A stretch of 64,000 nt of DNA from Ignavibacteria bacterium (GTDB taxonomy: Bacteria > Bacteroidota > Ignavibacteria > Tepidaquicellales > Tepidaquicellaceae): NCBI GenBank assembly GCA_016710985.1, contig JADJTX010000025.1:1-64000 (forward strand), read 5' to 3'. The position numbers were made by a program, and so were the translations under genes. The notes under the pieces were generated by a model. It made no database searches, was not told the origin of the DNA, and saw nothing but the letters and a program-made list of their open reading frames with translations. This document shows, piece after piece, positions 1-10,811 of this stretch. Within the stretch, counting starts at the first letter, position 1; every line of letters starts with the position of its first letter.

Positions 1-3000
1 ACTCAGCACTCGAACTCCGATTCGCTTCCTTCAGGAGTTACAAAAGACTGGCTGAATAGTCTCACGGACGAAACAGGAAACCGAATTATTCAAGAAGATG
101 AACCTGAAACTGATGCATTACAGCAGAAGACTTTTGACGGAGTTGCCACCGGGGACGAGTACGGAAGATCCGTATCTTCAGCGGGAGATGTAAATGGTGA
201 CGGATTTGATGATGTGATAATCGGCGCACCAAAAAATAATGCCGGAGGAATAAGTTCAGGAAGAGCGTACATTTTTTTCGGAGGAACAGTGATCAATAAT
301 TCTGTTGATGTAATACTTACAGGTGGAGCTGTAAATAATTATTTAGGTAGTTCTGTCTCATCAGCAGGCGATGTGAACAGCGACGGATATGATGATGTAA
401 TTATCGGATCTCCCGGTTACAATACATTTACGGGAAGAGCTTACATTTATTTCGGAGGCGCATCAATGAACAGCACCGCTGATGTTATTATGACAGGTGA
501 ATTTTCAGGACATAATTTCGGACATTCAGTCTCCGGAGCAGGTGATGTAAATAATGACGGATTTTCAGATGTAATTGTTGGCGCTTACGGCAGCAATACT
601 AATACCGGTAAGGCATATGTTTATTTCGGCGGAGTCTCAATGAATAATATTGCTGATGTTACTTTCACAGGCGAAACCCCTCAGAGTGATTTCGGATATT
701 CAGTCTCCGGAGCGGGAGATGTGAATGGTGATGGATATCATGATGTAATTATTGGCGCATACGGATATAATGCAGATGTAGGAAAAGCATATATTTATTT
801 CGGAGGAACTTCAATGGATAATATCGCGGATGTATCAATGTTTGGCGGAGCGATCGTTGATTTTTTCGGAGCTTCAGTTTCAAATGCCGGAGATGTAAAT
901 GATGACGGATATTCTGATGTTATTGTCGGCTCTTATGGATACAATTCAACCACCGGCAGAGCTTACATTTACTACGGCGGAATATCAATGGATGCTTTTG
1001 CTGATGTAACTATGACAGGAGAAACAACAAATAACCAATTTGGATATTCAGTTTCAGATGCCGGCGATGTGAACGGCGACGGGTTTGCAGATGTCTATGT
1101 CGGAGCATGGGCTTATAGTACTTCTAAAGGGAGAGCTTACTTATATTACGGCGGAGCGAGTATGAATAATGTTGTTGATATTTATATGACAGGAGAAACT
1201 TCATCTAACTATTTCGGATATTCCGTCTCGGGAGGAGGAGATGTCAATGGTGACGGATTTACGGATATGATTGCAGGAGCTTTTGGATATAATTCAAGCA
1301 CCGGCAGAGTTTATATTTTTGTAAATTATTTAAGAGGTCTTGATATTGCCGATTTATCAATGACAGGTGAATCGAATTATAATAATTTTGGAATATCGGT
1401 TTCATCTGCCGGCGATGTAAATGGTGATGGTTATGATGATGTTATTGTTGGAGCTGACAGATATAATGCAGTTACAGGAAGAGCATATATTTATTTCGGA
1501 GGAATGTTCATGAATAATACAGCAGATGTTATTTTGACAGGTGATACAGGAAATGTCTTTTATGGAAGGTCAGTCTCCGGAGCTGGTGATGTTAATAATG
1601 ATGGTTATGATGATGTTATAGTTGGATCTGAAAATTTTTATTCGAATAGAGGCAGAGCATATATTTATTTTGGAGGTTCGATAATGAATAATGTTGCTGA
1701 TGTGACTATGACTAGTATTTCAGTAAATAACTATTTTGGAAGTTCTGTCTCAAAAGCAGGAGATTTAAATGGAGATGGTTTTGATGATGTTATAGTGAGT
1801 GCTTTAGCTGACAGTACAGGTAAAGTATTTATATTTACTTTGGTGGAAGCTATCAATGGATAATGGTGCCGATGTTTCATTAACAGCTGATTATTTGAAT
1901 AATTCTTTTGGATATTCAATCTCTGGAGCAGGAGATGTAAACGGCGATGGATTTGATGATGTTATTGTGGGCAGTTCGGCAAGCATTATATCATATATTA
2001 ACAGAGCATATATTTTTTATGGTGGTGCAGCAATGGACAATATTGCAGATGTCAATTTTACAGGTGCAAATTATTCTAGCTTTGGAGCATCAGTTTCAGG
2101 TGCAGGAGATTTAAATGGTGACGGATATGATGATGTAATTATAAGTTCTTCTTCTCTTTACACTTTTACATATAATTCTTACATTTTTTTTGGAGGATCT
2201 TCTATGAACAATATAGCGGATGTTACTTTATCCGGACTAGCTGAATCGGTTTCAGGGGCAGGAGATGTCAATGGTGATGGTTATGACGATGTAATAGTAG
2301 GAGCTTATTTATATGGTATAGATACTTCAAGAGCTTTCATTTATTTTGGAGGAATAGATATGGATAATACATTTGATATAGAAATGAATGAAAAAAATTC
2401 AAATGATTATTTTGGAGCATCAGTTTCAGGAGCAGGTGATATAAACGGCGATGGTTATTCTGATGTGATTGTCGGGGCTGAAGGATATTCTAATCATACA
2501 GGAAGAGCATATATTTACTTATCATCCCCTCCCGACAACAGGAAAAATCTTTTTTTATTCGGTGCGATACAGGGATTGTATGACCCGGTTTTGAATACTG
2601 AAGTTCCGGATACAATAAAAGTTTATCTGAGAAATTCAACTTCTCCTTTTGCAAGAGTTGATTCTTCAAAAAATATTCTTCTCGGTCCTGGAACAGGGCA
2701 GTATTTTTTATTCAGAAATGCTCAGAACTCCAAACCTTACTATATAGAAGTTACACACAGAAACGCTCTTTCTACCTGGAGCGCAGATCCTGTTACTTTT
2801 GTAAACAGCGACGCATCCATAGCTTTCTCAGTCAATTCATTTTATGCTTATGGGGACAATGAAGTTCAGGTGGATGCTTCTCCTTATAATGTCTTTGCAT
2901 TCTACAGCGGCGATGTGAATCAGAACGGAGCGATAGATCTCACAGATGTACTGGCAATCTATAACGGCGCAAATAACTTTCTAACAGGGTATGTTGTGAC

Positions 3001-3091
3001 AGATCTTAACGGAAATGATGTAGTTGATTTGGCAGACGTGCTGATGGCTTATAATAATTCGGTTGGATTTGTGAGCGTGGTGAAGCCGTGA
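1..3091 (+). CDS. Giant secreted FG-GAP double beta-propeller protein with HRN/dockerin-like tail (5' partial, frameshifted)
   Basis: The reading frame is open from base 1, so the N-terminus and signal peptide lie outside the window. The visible start (a DSLPSG...DWLN stretch) matches residues ~45-70 of the paralogue at 10812. Fourteen FG-GAP repeats of ~62 residues follow, each with an FG-S-VS-x-AGDVNGDG-x-x-DVI-x-GA core that resembles a calcium loop of integrin alpha propellers. After repeat seven the usual FGG strand is replaced by an irregular seam, implying two seven-bladed propellers. Frame 1 stops at 1861-1863 and frame 2 continues from about 1856. The expected FGG motif lies in the third frame between them, so at least two indels occurred between 1833 and 1856. 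Ten repeats precede the break and four follow, giving the same 7+7 total as the intact paralogues, which shows this was one gene. The C-terminus (from about 2545) is the HRN-motif beta domain, two dockerin-like loops and a final KP. Probably a surface adhesin or binding protein; the ligand is unknown. Confidence 0.8.
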
Positions 3092-3240
3092 AACGTGAAA
3101 CGTGAAACGTGAGACATGAGACATGAGACATGAGACATGAGACATGAGACATGAGACATCAAAACACAAACTCGTAACTCGTAACTCGTAACTCGTAACT
3201 TTTAACTTTTAACTTTTAACTTTTAACTTTTAACTATTAA
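3088..3240. repeat. Compound heptanucleotide tandem array
   Basis: The sequence shows 7-bp periodicity throughout with a drifting unit: GTGAAAC (about 3 copies), GAGACAT (about 7), AACTCGT (about 4) and AACTTTT (about 6). The first unit supplies the TGA stop of the upstream propeller gene. The array fills the whole gap to the next gene. No spacers or dyad symmetry separate the units. Confidence 0.9.
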
Positions 3241-3248
3241 CTTAATTT

Positions 3249-6200
3249 ATGAAAACAACCTTAACCTTCTTAGTCTTTTTAATACTTGCTTTGCCGGGCT
3301 ATTCTCAATTTAACAATCAAAAAATTAACGAACAGGAAACTGACGCCATGAGCCAGCAGTTGTTCAACGGATTAAATACAAATGATGTTTTCGGAACTTC
3401 ATCATCCGGAGCAGGCGATGTAAACGGTGACGGGTATGATGACATAATAGTCGGGGCAAGCGGATATAACCTTTCTCAGGGAAGGGCTTATATCTATTTT
3501 GGAGGGATCAGTATGAACAATGTTCCTGATGTGATCTTAAACGGCGAAGGTACAAATCATACTTTTGGAAATTCCGTTTCCGGAGCCGGAGATGTGAACG
3601 GTGACGGATATTCGGATGTGATAGTTGGAGCAAACTCTTATTCTACCGCAACGGGCAGAGCTTACATATATTTCGGCGGAGCTGTGATGAATAACACCGC
3701 CGATGTTGTTTTAACTGGAGGTGCATTCGGTGATAATCTCGGCTTCTCAGTTTCAAAAGCAGGTGATGTGAACGGGGACGGGTATGGCGATGTAATTGTC
3801 GGCGCAACAGGTGTAATTTCAAATACCGGAAAAACTTATGTCTACTATGGCGGCGCTTCAATGAACAATATTGCTGACGTTACTCTAAACGGCGAAGCAG
3901 TAAATAATAATTTCGGAAGTTCGGTATCAGATGCCGGTGATGTAAATGGTGACGGATACTCTGATGTTGTTGTCGGAGCTAAAAACTTTTCATCGGGATT
4001 TGGAAAGAGTTATATTTATTACGGCGGAGCAAGCATGAACAATACCGCTGATGTCACAATGACCGGTCTGATTTCATTCGGTAACTTAGGAAACAGTGTT
4101 TCGGGAACGGGAGATATCAACGGTGATAATTTTGATGATGTGATCATAAGCTCATTCCCCATGATGGGTAACGCAAAAGGTTATATTTACTTCGGAGGGA
4201 GTGTAATGAATAATGTTGCGGACTTAACTGTTAGTTCAAACGCATCCTCCGACGGATTCGGCGCTGCAGTATCCGGCATTGGTGACATTAACGCAGATGG
4301 CTATAAAGACTTTGCAGTTGGAGCTACATTCAACAGCTCTATCGGTAAAGTTACTGTTTATTACGGCGGTTCAATTCCTGATACAATTGCAGATCAGTCT
4401 GTGATCGGCGAAGGCGGTAATTTCGGAGCTTCCGTTTCAGATGCAGGCGATGTGAATGATGACGGCTACTCTGACTTCATTGCAGGCGCTCCTTATTACA
4501 GTTCAGCAAAAGGAAGGGTTTATTTGTTTAAAAATAATTTAACCGGTAGTGATGTTGCAGACATGAGATTGCTTGGAGAAACAGCCGATAGTCAGTTCGG
4601 ATTTTCAGTTTCAGATGCAGGTGATGTCAACAGTGACGGTTATCCCGATTTTATTACAGGGGCATACAGATATTCTTCTTTTAAAGGCAGAGCTTATATT
4701 TATTTCGGCGGTCCTGCTTTTGATAATATTGCTGATGTAATATTAGACGGCGAAGCTGCATCAACCAATTTTGGACATGATGTATCAGGTGCAGGAGATG
4801 TAAATGGTGACGGATACGATGATGTAATAATAGGCGCACACCAGTATAGCAGTTCAAGAGGCAGAGCGTATTTATTTTATGGGGGAGCTGCAATGGACAA
4901 TACTGCTGATGTAATTTTTACAGGTGAGAGTTCGGTTGATCATTTAGGATTTTCAGTTTCAAAAGCGGGTGATGTGAATGGAGACGGATTTTCTGACGTA
5001 ATAACAGGTGCACATTACGGCGGTTCTAATGCAGGAAAAGTATATATTTATTTCGGAGGATCACCAATGAATAACGTTGCAGATGTTTCTATTTCGGGAG
5101 AAAATTCCGGAGATAACTTTGGCAGTTCAGTTTCAAACGCCGGGGATATGAACGGTGACAGTTATGATGATTTTATTATCAGCGCTCCTTACAATTCAGC
5201 AGGTAACGGAAAAGTATATGTTTATTTTGGGGGAAGCTCAATAAATATTTTTGCGGATCTTATAATTTCAGGACAGCCGGGAGATTATTTAGGTGAATCA
5301 GTTTCGGATGCAGGTGATATAAATTCAGACGGATATTCTGATATAATAATGTCAACCGGAAGTGCTGTGAATGGCAAAGTTTATTTATACTTAGGAGGAC
5401 AGACTCTGACTACTCAGCCAAATGTAACATTCAACAGTGAAAGCAGCAGTCTTTATTTTGGAAATTCGATATCCGGAATAGATGACATCAATAATGACGG
5501 ATACGATGATATTATAATAGGTTCAGCCGCATATTCAACGAATACGGGAAAAACTTATATTTTTTTTGGAGGTAATTCCATGGACAACAATTCTGATATT
5601 GTAATGTTCGCAAATCTAACCGGTGAATATTTCGGCTATAGTGTTGCCGGTATTCATGATGTGAATAATGACGGTTTCAGTGATGTGATCTGCGGAGCCC
5701 CGGTAAATAATGTAAACGGCTCCGGCTCCGGTGCAGCTTATGTCTATCTTTCATCACCTCCTTCAGTAAAACCAACTCTAAGTAATTTACGGGACGTGCC
5801 TTTTGATCAGGGAGGAAAATTAAATCTCAAATGGACTCGAAGCGCTTATGATGTTGCGGGTTCAAATAAAATTACTGACTACTATATTGAGATGAGTGAG
5901 CCGCCATCCGGGGGCAACTTTTACTGGAATCCTGCCGGAACAGTCACAGCAATTAAGAATCAATTTTATTCTTTCAATGTATCAACTCCCTATGATTCTT
6001 CAGCAAATACTTTCGGAACATTTTATTACAGGATCACAGCGCGAACCTCCAATCCTTCTGAGTTCTGGCGATCTAATGTAATGTACGGAAGAAGCATTGA
6101 CAATATTTCTCCGCCTGTCGTTTCACCTTTCAGTGCTTATACTGAATCAATAAGTGTAAGACTTACGTGGAAAAGAAGCACAGCTCCGGATTTATATAAT

Positions 6201-6935
6201 TATATTTTATTCAGAAGTGTGTCGCCTTCAATTGATCCTTATACAGAAACTCCGTTGGCAAGTTTAACTGATTCAACTTATCTTGATATAACTCCATTAA
6301 ACGGTTTGTATTATTACTTCATCGTTGCTCAGGACAATCATAATAATTACAGCCCTGTTGCAGTTACACAAAGTCCCGGTACAACAAAGAATTTAATTAT
6401 GTACGGCGCAATTCAGGGATTGTATGACGCTGTTGCAAATACGATGATCTATGATACGGTTACAGTTTATCTGAGAAATTCAGTTTCACCTTTTGCAAAA
6501 ATAGATTCTTCAAAAAAAGAATTATACGGTCCGGGAACAGGTCAGGAGTTTTCATTTAACAATGCTCAGAACGGTACTCCTTATTATGTCGTAGTGAAAC
6601 ACCGTAATGCAATCGAGACCTGGAGCGCTGATCCGGTAACTTTTTTAAGTGATGCTGCATCTATCGCTTTTTCAGTAGATAAAAGTTATGCTTACGGTAG
6701 TAATGAGATTCAAATCGATAACGATCCGTACAATGTCTTTGCATTCTACAGTGGTGATGTGAATCAGAACGGAACGATAGATCTGACTGATGTGCTTCAG
6801 ATATATAACGGATCAAACAGCTTCCTTAAAGGATATGTTGTGTCTGATCTGACAGGCAACAATCTTGTTGATCTCACAGATGTTCTGTTGGCTTATAATA
6901 ATTCGGTAGGATTTGTGAGCATCATAAGACCTTAA
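3249..6935 (+). CDS. Giant secreted FG-GAP double beta-propeller protein with Fn3-like domains and HRN/dockerin-like tail
   Basis: This intact 1228-residue protein starts with a signal peptide (residues 1-19, ending YSQ). Fourteen FG-GAP repeats span residues ~40-835. Seven come first, then a seam where the FGG strand is replaced by a KNNL-x-G-type segment, then seven more. Two beta-sandwich segments (~840-1050) resemble fibronectin type III domains; their hallmark is a W-x-R-S...DY-x-I pattern and a second LTWKRS...YILFR pattern. The C-terminal ~180 residues carry the HRNAIETWS motif, two dockerin-like calcium loops and a terminal RP. It is a paralogue of the genes at 1 and 10812, and their near-identical repeats make recombination or assembly collapse possible. 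FG-GAP propellers mediate protein or glycan binding in the integrin family. A surface adhesin or scaffold role is inference. Confidence 0.85.
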   Translation: MKTTLTFLVFLILALPGYSQFNNQKINEQETDAMSQQLFNGLNTNDVFGTSSSGAGDVNGDGYDDIIVGASGYNLSQGRAYIYFGGISMNNVPDVILNGEGTNHTFGNSVSGAGDVNGDGYSDVIVGANSYSTATGRAYIYFGGAVMNNTADVVLTGGAFGDNLGFSVSKAGDVNGDGYGDVIVGATGVISNTGKTYVYYGGASMNNIADVTLNGEAVNNNFGSSVSDAGDVNGDGYSDVVVGAKNFSSGFGKSYIYYGGASMNNTADVTMTGLISFGNLGNSVSGTGDINGDNFDDVIISSFPMMGNAKGYIYFGGSVMNNVADLTVSSNASSDGFGAAVSGIGDINADGYKDFAVGATFNSSIGKVTVYYGGSIPDTIADQSVIGEGGNFGASVSDAGDVNDDGYSDFIAGAPYYSSAKGRVYLFKNNLTGSDVADMRLLGETADSQFGFSVSDAGDVNSDGYPDFITGAYRYSSFKGRAYIYFGGPAFDNIADVILDGEAASTNFGHDVSGAGDVNGDGYDDVIIGAHQYSSSRGRAYLFYGGAAMDNTADVIFTGESSVDHLGFSVSKAGDVNGDGFSDVITGAHYGGSNAGKVYIYFGGSPMNNVADVSISGENSGDNFGSSVSNAGDMNGDSYDDFIISAPYNSAGNGKVYVYFGGSSINIFADLIISGQPGDYLGESVSDAGDINSDGYSDIIMSTGSAVNGKVYLYLGGQTLTTQPNVTFNSESSSLYFGNSISGIDDINNDGYDDIIIGSAAYSTNTGKTYIFFGGNSMDNNSDIVMFANLTGEYFGYSVAGIHDVNNDGFSDVICGAPVNNVNGSGSGAAYVYLSSPPSVKPTLSNLRDVPFDQGGKLNLKWTRSAYDVAGSNKITDYYIEMSEPPSGGNFYWNPAGTVTAIKNQFYSFNVSTPYDSSANTFGTFYYRITARTSNPSEFWRSNVMYGRSIDNISPPVVSPFSAYTESISVRLTWKRSTAPDLYNYILFRSVSPSIDPYTETPLASLTDSTYLDITPLNGLYYYFIVAQDNHNNYSPVAVTQSPGTTKNLIMYGAIQGLYDAVANTMIYDTVTVYLRNSVSPFAKIDSSKKELYGPGTGQEFSFNNAQNGTPYYVVVKHRNAIETWSADPVTFLSDAASIAFSVDKSYAYGSNEIQIDNDPYNVFAFYSGDVNQNGTIDLTDVLQIYNGSNSFLKGYVVSDLTGNNLVDLTDVLLAYNNSVGFVSIIRP

Positions 6936-6971
6936 ATCACATAAATTATATTAACTAATAAACTCTAAAAA

Positions 6972-9116
6972 ATGAGAAAACTATTCCTGTCCGTATTTTT
7001 TCTGACGCTTGTATTAATATTAAATTCGAAAAGCACGTATGCTCAAAAAGTTAATACTTCAAATAAATCAGCACCTGTGAATCTTGAAAAAAAGAATGAC
7101 AATGGTCTCAAAACCGGATCGAAACCATTTAACAGAAAGGAAACTGAGATTACAAATGAAATAAGCCGTCTCAAGGAACATTACAGTAAAGAAAACATTA
7201 AAAAAATTTCAGAGCTGCAGAATCAACTGGATGGAAAGAATAATGTTGAAGATTACGGAAATGAAATAAATTTAATTTCTCCGGATGTAAATAATTCCAA
7301 ACATTCATCTTTGCAAACTGAGCAGCTTACCCTTAGTGAAATTTATGCAAGCAATAATGCTTACATAAAAGCTATAGCGACTCAGGTAGAGCAGCGAAAT
7401 CCGGGAGCAGGAACAATATGGGTTGTGATTGCCGTTGGCGCAGGAGATGTTGGTGTAGGTGCATCACCGGATACTATATTATATTTCAATTCTACCAACA
7501 ACGGCATTTCATATTCACTGATTAAACGGGCAGCGCTTAACACAGGAATGAAAGTAAACTATGATGAAATGGACCTTGAAATCGTCGAGCCTTTTACAAA
7601 TGATAAGTATCTTCATCTTGTAATTGCAATCATTACTGACGGATTCACAGGCTCTTATCTGTCCGGAATATTAACTTTAAAGAAATCTGATTTAACTCTG
7701 GGCGGAGGTCCTTCATTTTCATTTCCGGGTGCTAATTCTAATGTAAGTAAATATTCAAAGCCCAGAATAACATCTGATAATGCTAAATATCCTGTCGAGG
7801 CTTTTCTTACCATCACTGTGATACAGGACTCAACCGACGGAGTTAATAATTTTATCATGACAAAGGTCTGTAACATATTTAATCCATATGCCATCATAAG
7901 CAGTAATTCACAGATAACTTATCTGTCTCAAAGTATTCATACTCCCGTAAACGGATACAGCGTCGAAGCGCTGACAGATGTAGCATATTACAACAGCGGC
8001 GGAACAGTACAGGGTGACAGCATTATATTTGTTCAGAGTGGATTTCCCGGCACAGATCACAGCATAAATATTTATAAAAATTACGGAAACACACTTACAT
8101 ATCCGTTATATTCAGGTTCATTAACAGGACCAGATTACCGAAAGGAGTTTGGAAGAGTTGCCACTAACGGAGGCTCCGATCAGAAGAGCATCTATATTGT
8201 GTATGTTGAAAAAGACAGTTATATGGGCTACAATTTTTCATCCATCAACGCTTTTAAAACAACCAATGGTATTAACTGGACGCATACACAACTGGCAGGA
8301 GGAGGAGATGCTAATTCGGAAATTAAAAATCCTGATATAATAGGAAGGCGCGGAACGGAAGGTAAATTTTATATAACCAATAAATGGGTGACACCCAGGA
8401 AAGATATTATTTCGTCTTTCACTATTCAGAATTCCAATATTAAATTCTTTACCGCCGATCACAATAATCAGTTCACAGGTTCATACGCTTCACCAAAACC
8501 TTCATTCAGATTTCTAAACAATGACAGTTGTCTTACAGTGTGGCCGGTATATTCTGGAGTATATTCATCCTGCGGATGCAAGGCTTTCAGCCTGAATATC
8601 GGATTAGTAATTGAAGGTCTTTACTATCCTGACAATGATTCTGCAGGTATTGACATTTCTGAAATTCATCTGAGAAATTCATTTCCACCTTATAGTATAA
8701 TAAAATCCGTTTCCGCATATAATCTGGGCTTCGTAACTTTTCCTGATGCATCATCGGGAAACTACTACATTTCCGTAAACCACAGAAATTCAATTGAAAC
8801 ATGGTATCATCAGCCGGTTAACTTAAACGACAGCGTATTCTTCAACTTTGATTTCTATTCAAGCCAAAGCAAAGCATATGGTAATAATCTGAAGCAGGTT
8901 GATAATTCTCCTGTAATATTTGCAGCCTACAGCGGTGATGTTAATAAGGATGGATTCATCGATCTCACAGATGTACTTGCAATCTATAATGATGCAGCTA
9001 ATTTTCTGACCGGTTATGTTGTTACGGATCTTACCGGAAATGATGCAGTTGATCTGACAGATATGCTGATGGCTTATAATAATTCGGTGAACTTTGTGAG
9101 CGTGGCGAAACCGTGA
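6972..9116 (+). CDS. Secreted sialidase/BNR-like propeller protein with HRN/dockerin-like tail
   Basis: This 714-residue protein has a signal peptide (residues 1-24, cleavage near YAQ) and a charged, probably coiled linker (~40-95). The long beta-rich region (~115-530) has W-V-x-I, SDN and TTNGINW elements that recall BNR/sialidase-fold propellers, but no complete Asp-box series is obvious, so the fold assignment is tentative. The tail (~535-714) has the HRNSIETW motif, two dockerin-like loops (SGDVNKDG and TDLTGND) and a final KP. It starts 36 bases after the preceding gene, so co-transcription is likely. Its stop codon overlaps the start of a heptamer array. Enzymatic activity cannot be predicted from the sequence. 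Confidence 0.7.
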   Translation: MRKLFLSVFFLTLVLILNSKSTYAQKVNTSNKSAPVNLEKKNDNGLKTGSKPFNRKETEITNEISRLKEHYSKENIKKISELQNQLDGKNNVEDYGNEINLISPDVNNSKHSSLQTEQLTLSEIYASNNAYIKAIATQVEQRNPGAGTIWVVIAVGAGDVGVGASPDTILYFNSTNNGISYSLIKRAALNTGMKVNYDEMDLEIVEPFTNDKYLHLVIAIITDGFTGSYLSGILTLKKSDLTLGGGPSFSFPGANSNVSKYSKPRITSDNAKYPVEAFLTITVIQDSTDGVNNFIMTKVCNIFNPYAIISSNSQITYLSQSIHTPVNGYSVEALTDVAYYNSGGTVQGDSIIFVQSGFPGTDHSINIYKNYGNTLTYPLYSGSLTGPDYRKEFGRVATNGGSDQKSIYIVYVEKDSYMGYNFSSINAFKTTNGINWTHTQLAGGGDANSEIKNPDIIGRRGTEGKFYITNKWVTPRKDIISSFTIQNSNIKFFTADHNNQFTGSYASPKPSFRFLNNDSCLTVWPVYSGVYSSCGCKAFSLNIGLVIEGLYYPDNDSAGIDISEIHLRNSFPPYSIIKSVSAYNLGFVTFPDASSGNYYISVNHRNSIETWYHQPVNLNDSVFFNFDFYSSQSKAYGNNLKQVDNSPVIFAAYSGDVNKDGFIDLTDVLAIYNDAANFLTGYVVTDLTGNDAVDLTDMLMAYNNSVNFVSVAKP

Positions 9117-9178
9117 ACCGTGAAACGTCAAACGATAAAACGTTATTCGTCATACTCATAACTCATAACTCATAACTA
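9112..9178. repeat. Heptanucleotide tandem array
   Basis: Units of 7 bp (GTGAACC, GTGAAAC, GTCAAAC, then three ACTCATA) run from the stop codon of the upstream gene into the 3' end of the convergent minus-strand gene. The TGA stop of the + strand gene is part of the first unit. Confidence 0.75.
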
Positions 9179-10625
9179 AGTTTTCTACTTTTTCCAAAAG
9201 CCATTCAGAATACAATATCTCTTTTCCTCTTGTATTCAGAATTCTTTTTTTCAGATTAAAAAGAGCTGCTTCATCGGCTTTGGTGTTTAGTTTAATTAGT
9301 TCTTTAACACAGTTCAGGAAATTCCATAGCTTACGCTTTGGAGCGTCTTTAATTAGTTTTGAATGTTTCAGAAAATGTTTGTAAGCGTCAATGTGTGAAA
9401 TTGCATTTTCAAAAGCCTTTAATTCATACAGGCACTTCATAGTTAATGATTTCACATCGTTTTTGAAAAAATAATTTTCATTGGTTGTTTTGAGTAAATC
9501 AATAAAATTTATTCAGTTGCATAGTTCCAGTGTTTTCTCGAAATTTCCCTGAAGGAAATTTAAGTGAGCATTGGAATAAGCCAGAATCGAATCACGGCTT
9601 CGAACTTCGACATAACCCGAATATTTCGAAATAAATTTTTTAAGGATATGAATTTCTTTCTGCATCACGCATAGTATCAGAATATTTCTGTATAAGTTTA
9701 TGTTTATTAAATCATTTTCAGTGTGAGAAAGAACATTAAACTTTAACATCTCCAGCATAAAGTTAAGGAACTCCCTGATGTATGAATTGTCTCCGCTGTC
9801 AATTTTATTTATATAATAAACCTGCATTACTGAATACATATTCTTCTTATCTATCTTTGCAAATGAAGAGAAATGCTTTTTAAAATAGTCTCTCGCTTTA
9901 AGAAAATAATCCGTATCATTGCTGTAAAAGAAGCACATACATAAATAGTTATAAACCATCAGCAAAGGCGAATCTTCAAAATCAGAAAGATGATTCTCAA
10001 TATATTCAACCGTCAATTTCAAAAATCCATAGTCGTGCCTGATGTTCACTCGCTGTTCTTCAACTATGAGGTAAAAGGAATTTTCCATGAGCGTAATCAT
10101 AAACAGCTTTACTGTATTCATAATCTGCTCGTTACGAAAATCATCTGTAAGAGTCTTATCAACATTTAAAAAACTCATTATCTCAAATACAAAATTCTTG
10201 TTAGTATAATAGCTTTGGTCCTTTGCCTTATTTGTATTGAAAATCTTCTCAAATGATCTGACCTTTTTTTCTGCAATCTCATACAAGTTCCTGTTTTTAA
10301 GCTCTTCAATGAATAGCTTTTCATAGCTAATATTTTTACTGATCAAGCTGTATTGTAAAAACTTTTCCGCCTGTATATTCAAATCTGAAAAAAGGTTCCT
10401 GATATAAGATTCTTTATACTTTACTTTTCCCATCAGCTTAATGAAAAGATTTTCTTTTGTTAAATCCCCGCTGCTGTATTCCGGATAATATTTTCTCAGC
10501 TCATCAAATAACTGAATCACTTTGTTGTTTTTATTATGAAAAGGAGTCTTAATGAATTCTTCGAATTGAATCAGCTCTTTTTTTGAAAAAGTTTTTAGTA
10601 TTGATATGACGCTGTATTTTATCAT
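9156..10625 (-). CDS. Uncharacterised helical (TPR-like) cytosolic protein, interrupted by an in-frame TGA
   Basis: The gene starts at 10625 with MIKYSVISILKTFSKKEL. That N-terminus recalls an unnamed family I associate with Ignavibacteria/Bacteroidota, in which a TFSKKEL...F-x-x-F-x-x-x-P-x-F-x-x-K pattern is followed by alpha-helical, TPR-like sequence. Residue 371 is a TGA codon at 9513-9515. The same frame continues without a start through a further 19 codons and then the 99-residue helical segment ending at 9156. Both parts are Lys/Leu/Asn-rich helices, so one ancestral protein of ~489 residues is likely. No signal peptide or membrane segment is seen. TGA is used as a normal stop by other genes here, so recoding is unlikely; a point mutation or base error is more plausible. 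Function is unknown. Confidence 0.65.
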
Positions 10626-10732
10626 CTCTTTAATCTAAAAACTATCTGATTCAGGTTAAAGTCAAGATGCGATTTCAAAAAAATATCTTTGGAGAAAATG
10701 AAGGATTGAATTAATTTTGTTCGGGCAAAGAT

Positions 10733-10800
10733 AATTACAAATTACAAATTACAAATTACTCATTGTTCATTATTCATTAATCATTATACATTATTAATTA
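10733..10800. repeat. Heptanucleotide tandem array upstream of propeller gene
   Basis: Period-7 units ACAAATT (3 copies) grade into ACTCATT, GTTCATT, ATTCATT, AATCATT and ATACATT. The array occupies the presumed promoter/leader just upstream of the gene at 10812. Confidence 0.85.
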
Positions 10801-10811
10801 TAAAAATTATT

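Noticed and set aside
2880..3091. Cellulosome component because of dockerin-like loops
   Set aside because: No cohesin, scaffoldin or plant-polysaccharide hydrolase is visible, and the loops are always fused to the HRN domain and end in [KR]P; a sorting or docking module is a better description.
3643..3861. Minus-strand ORFs inside the FG-GAP genes rich in Arg, His and Leu
   Set aside because: They recur with the DNA repeat and are antisense shadows of the propeller codons.
9513..9515. Recoding of TGA as a sense codon
   Set aside because: Several intact genes in the window end in TGA (for example at 3091, 9116, 14666, 29033 and 29491) at family-typical positions, so TGA works as a stop here.
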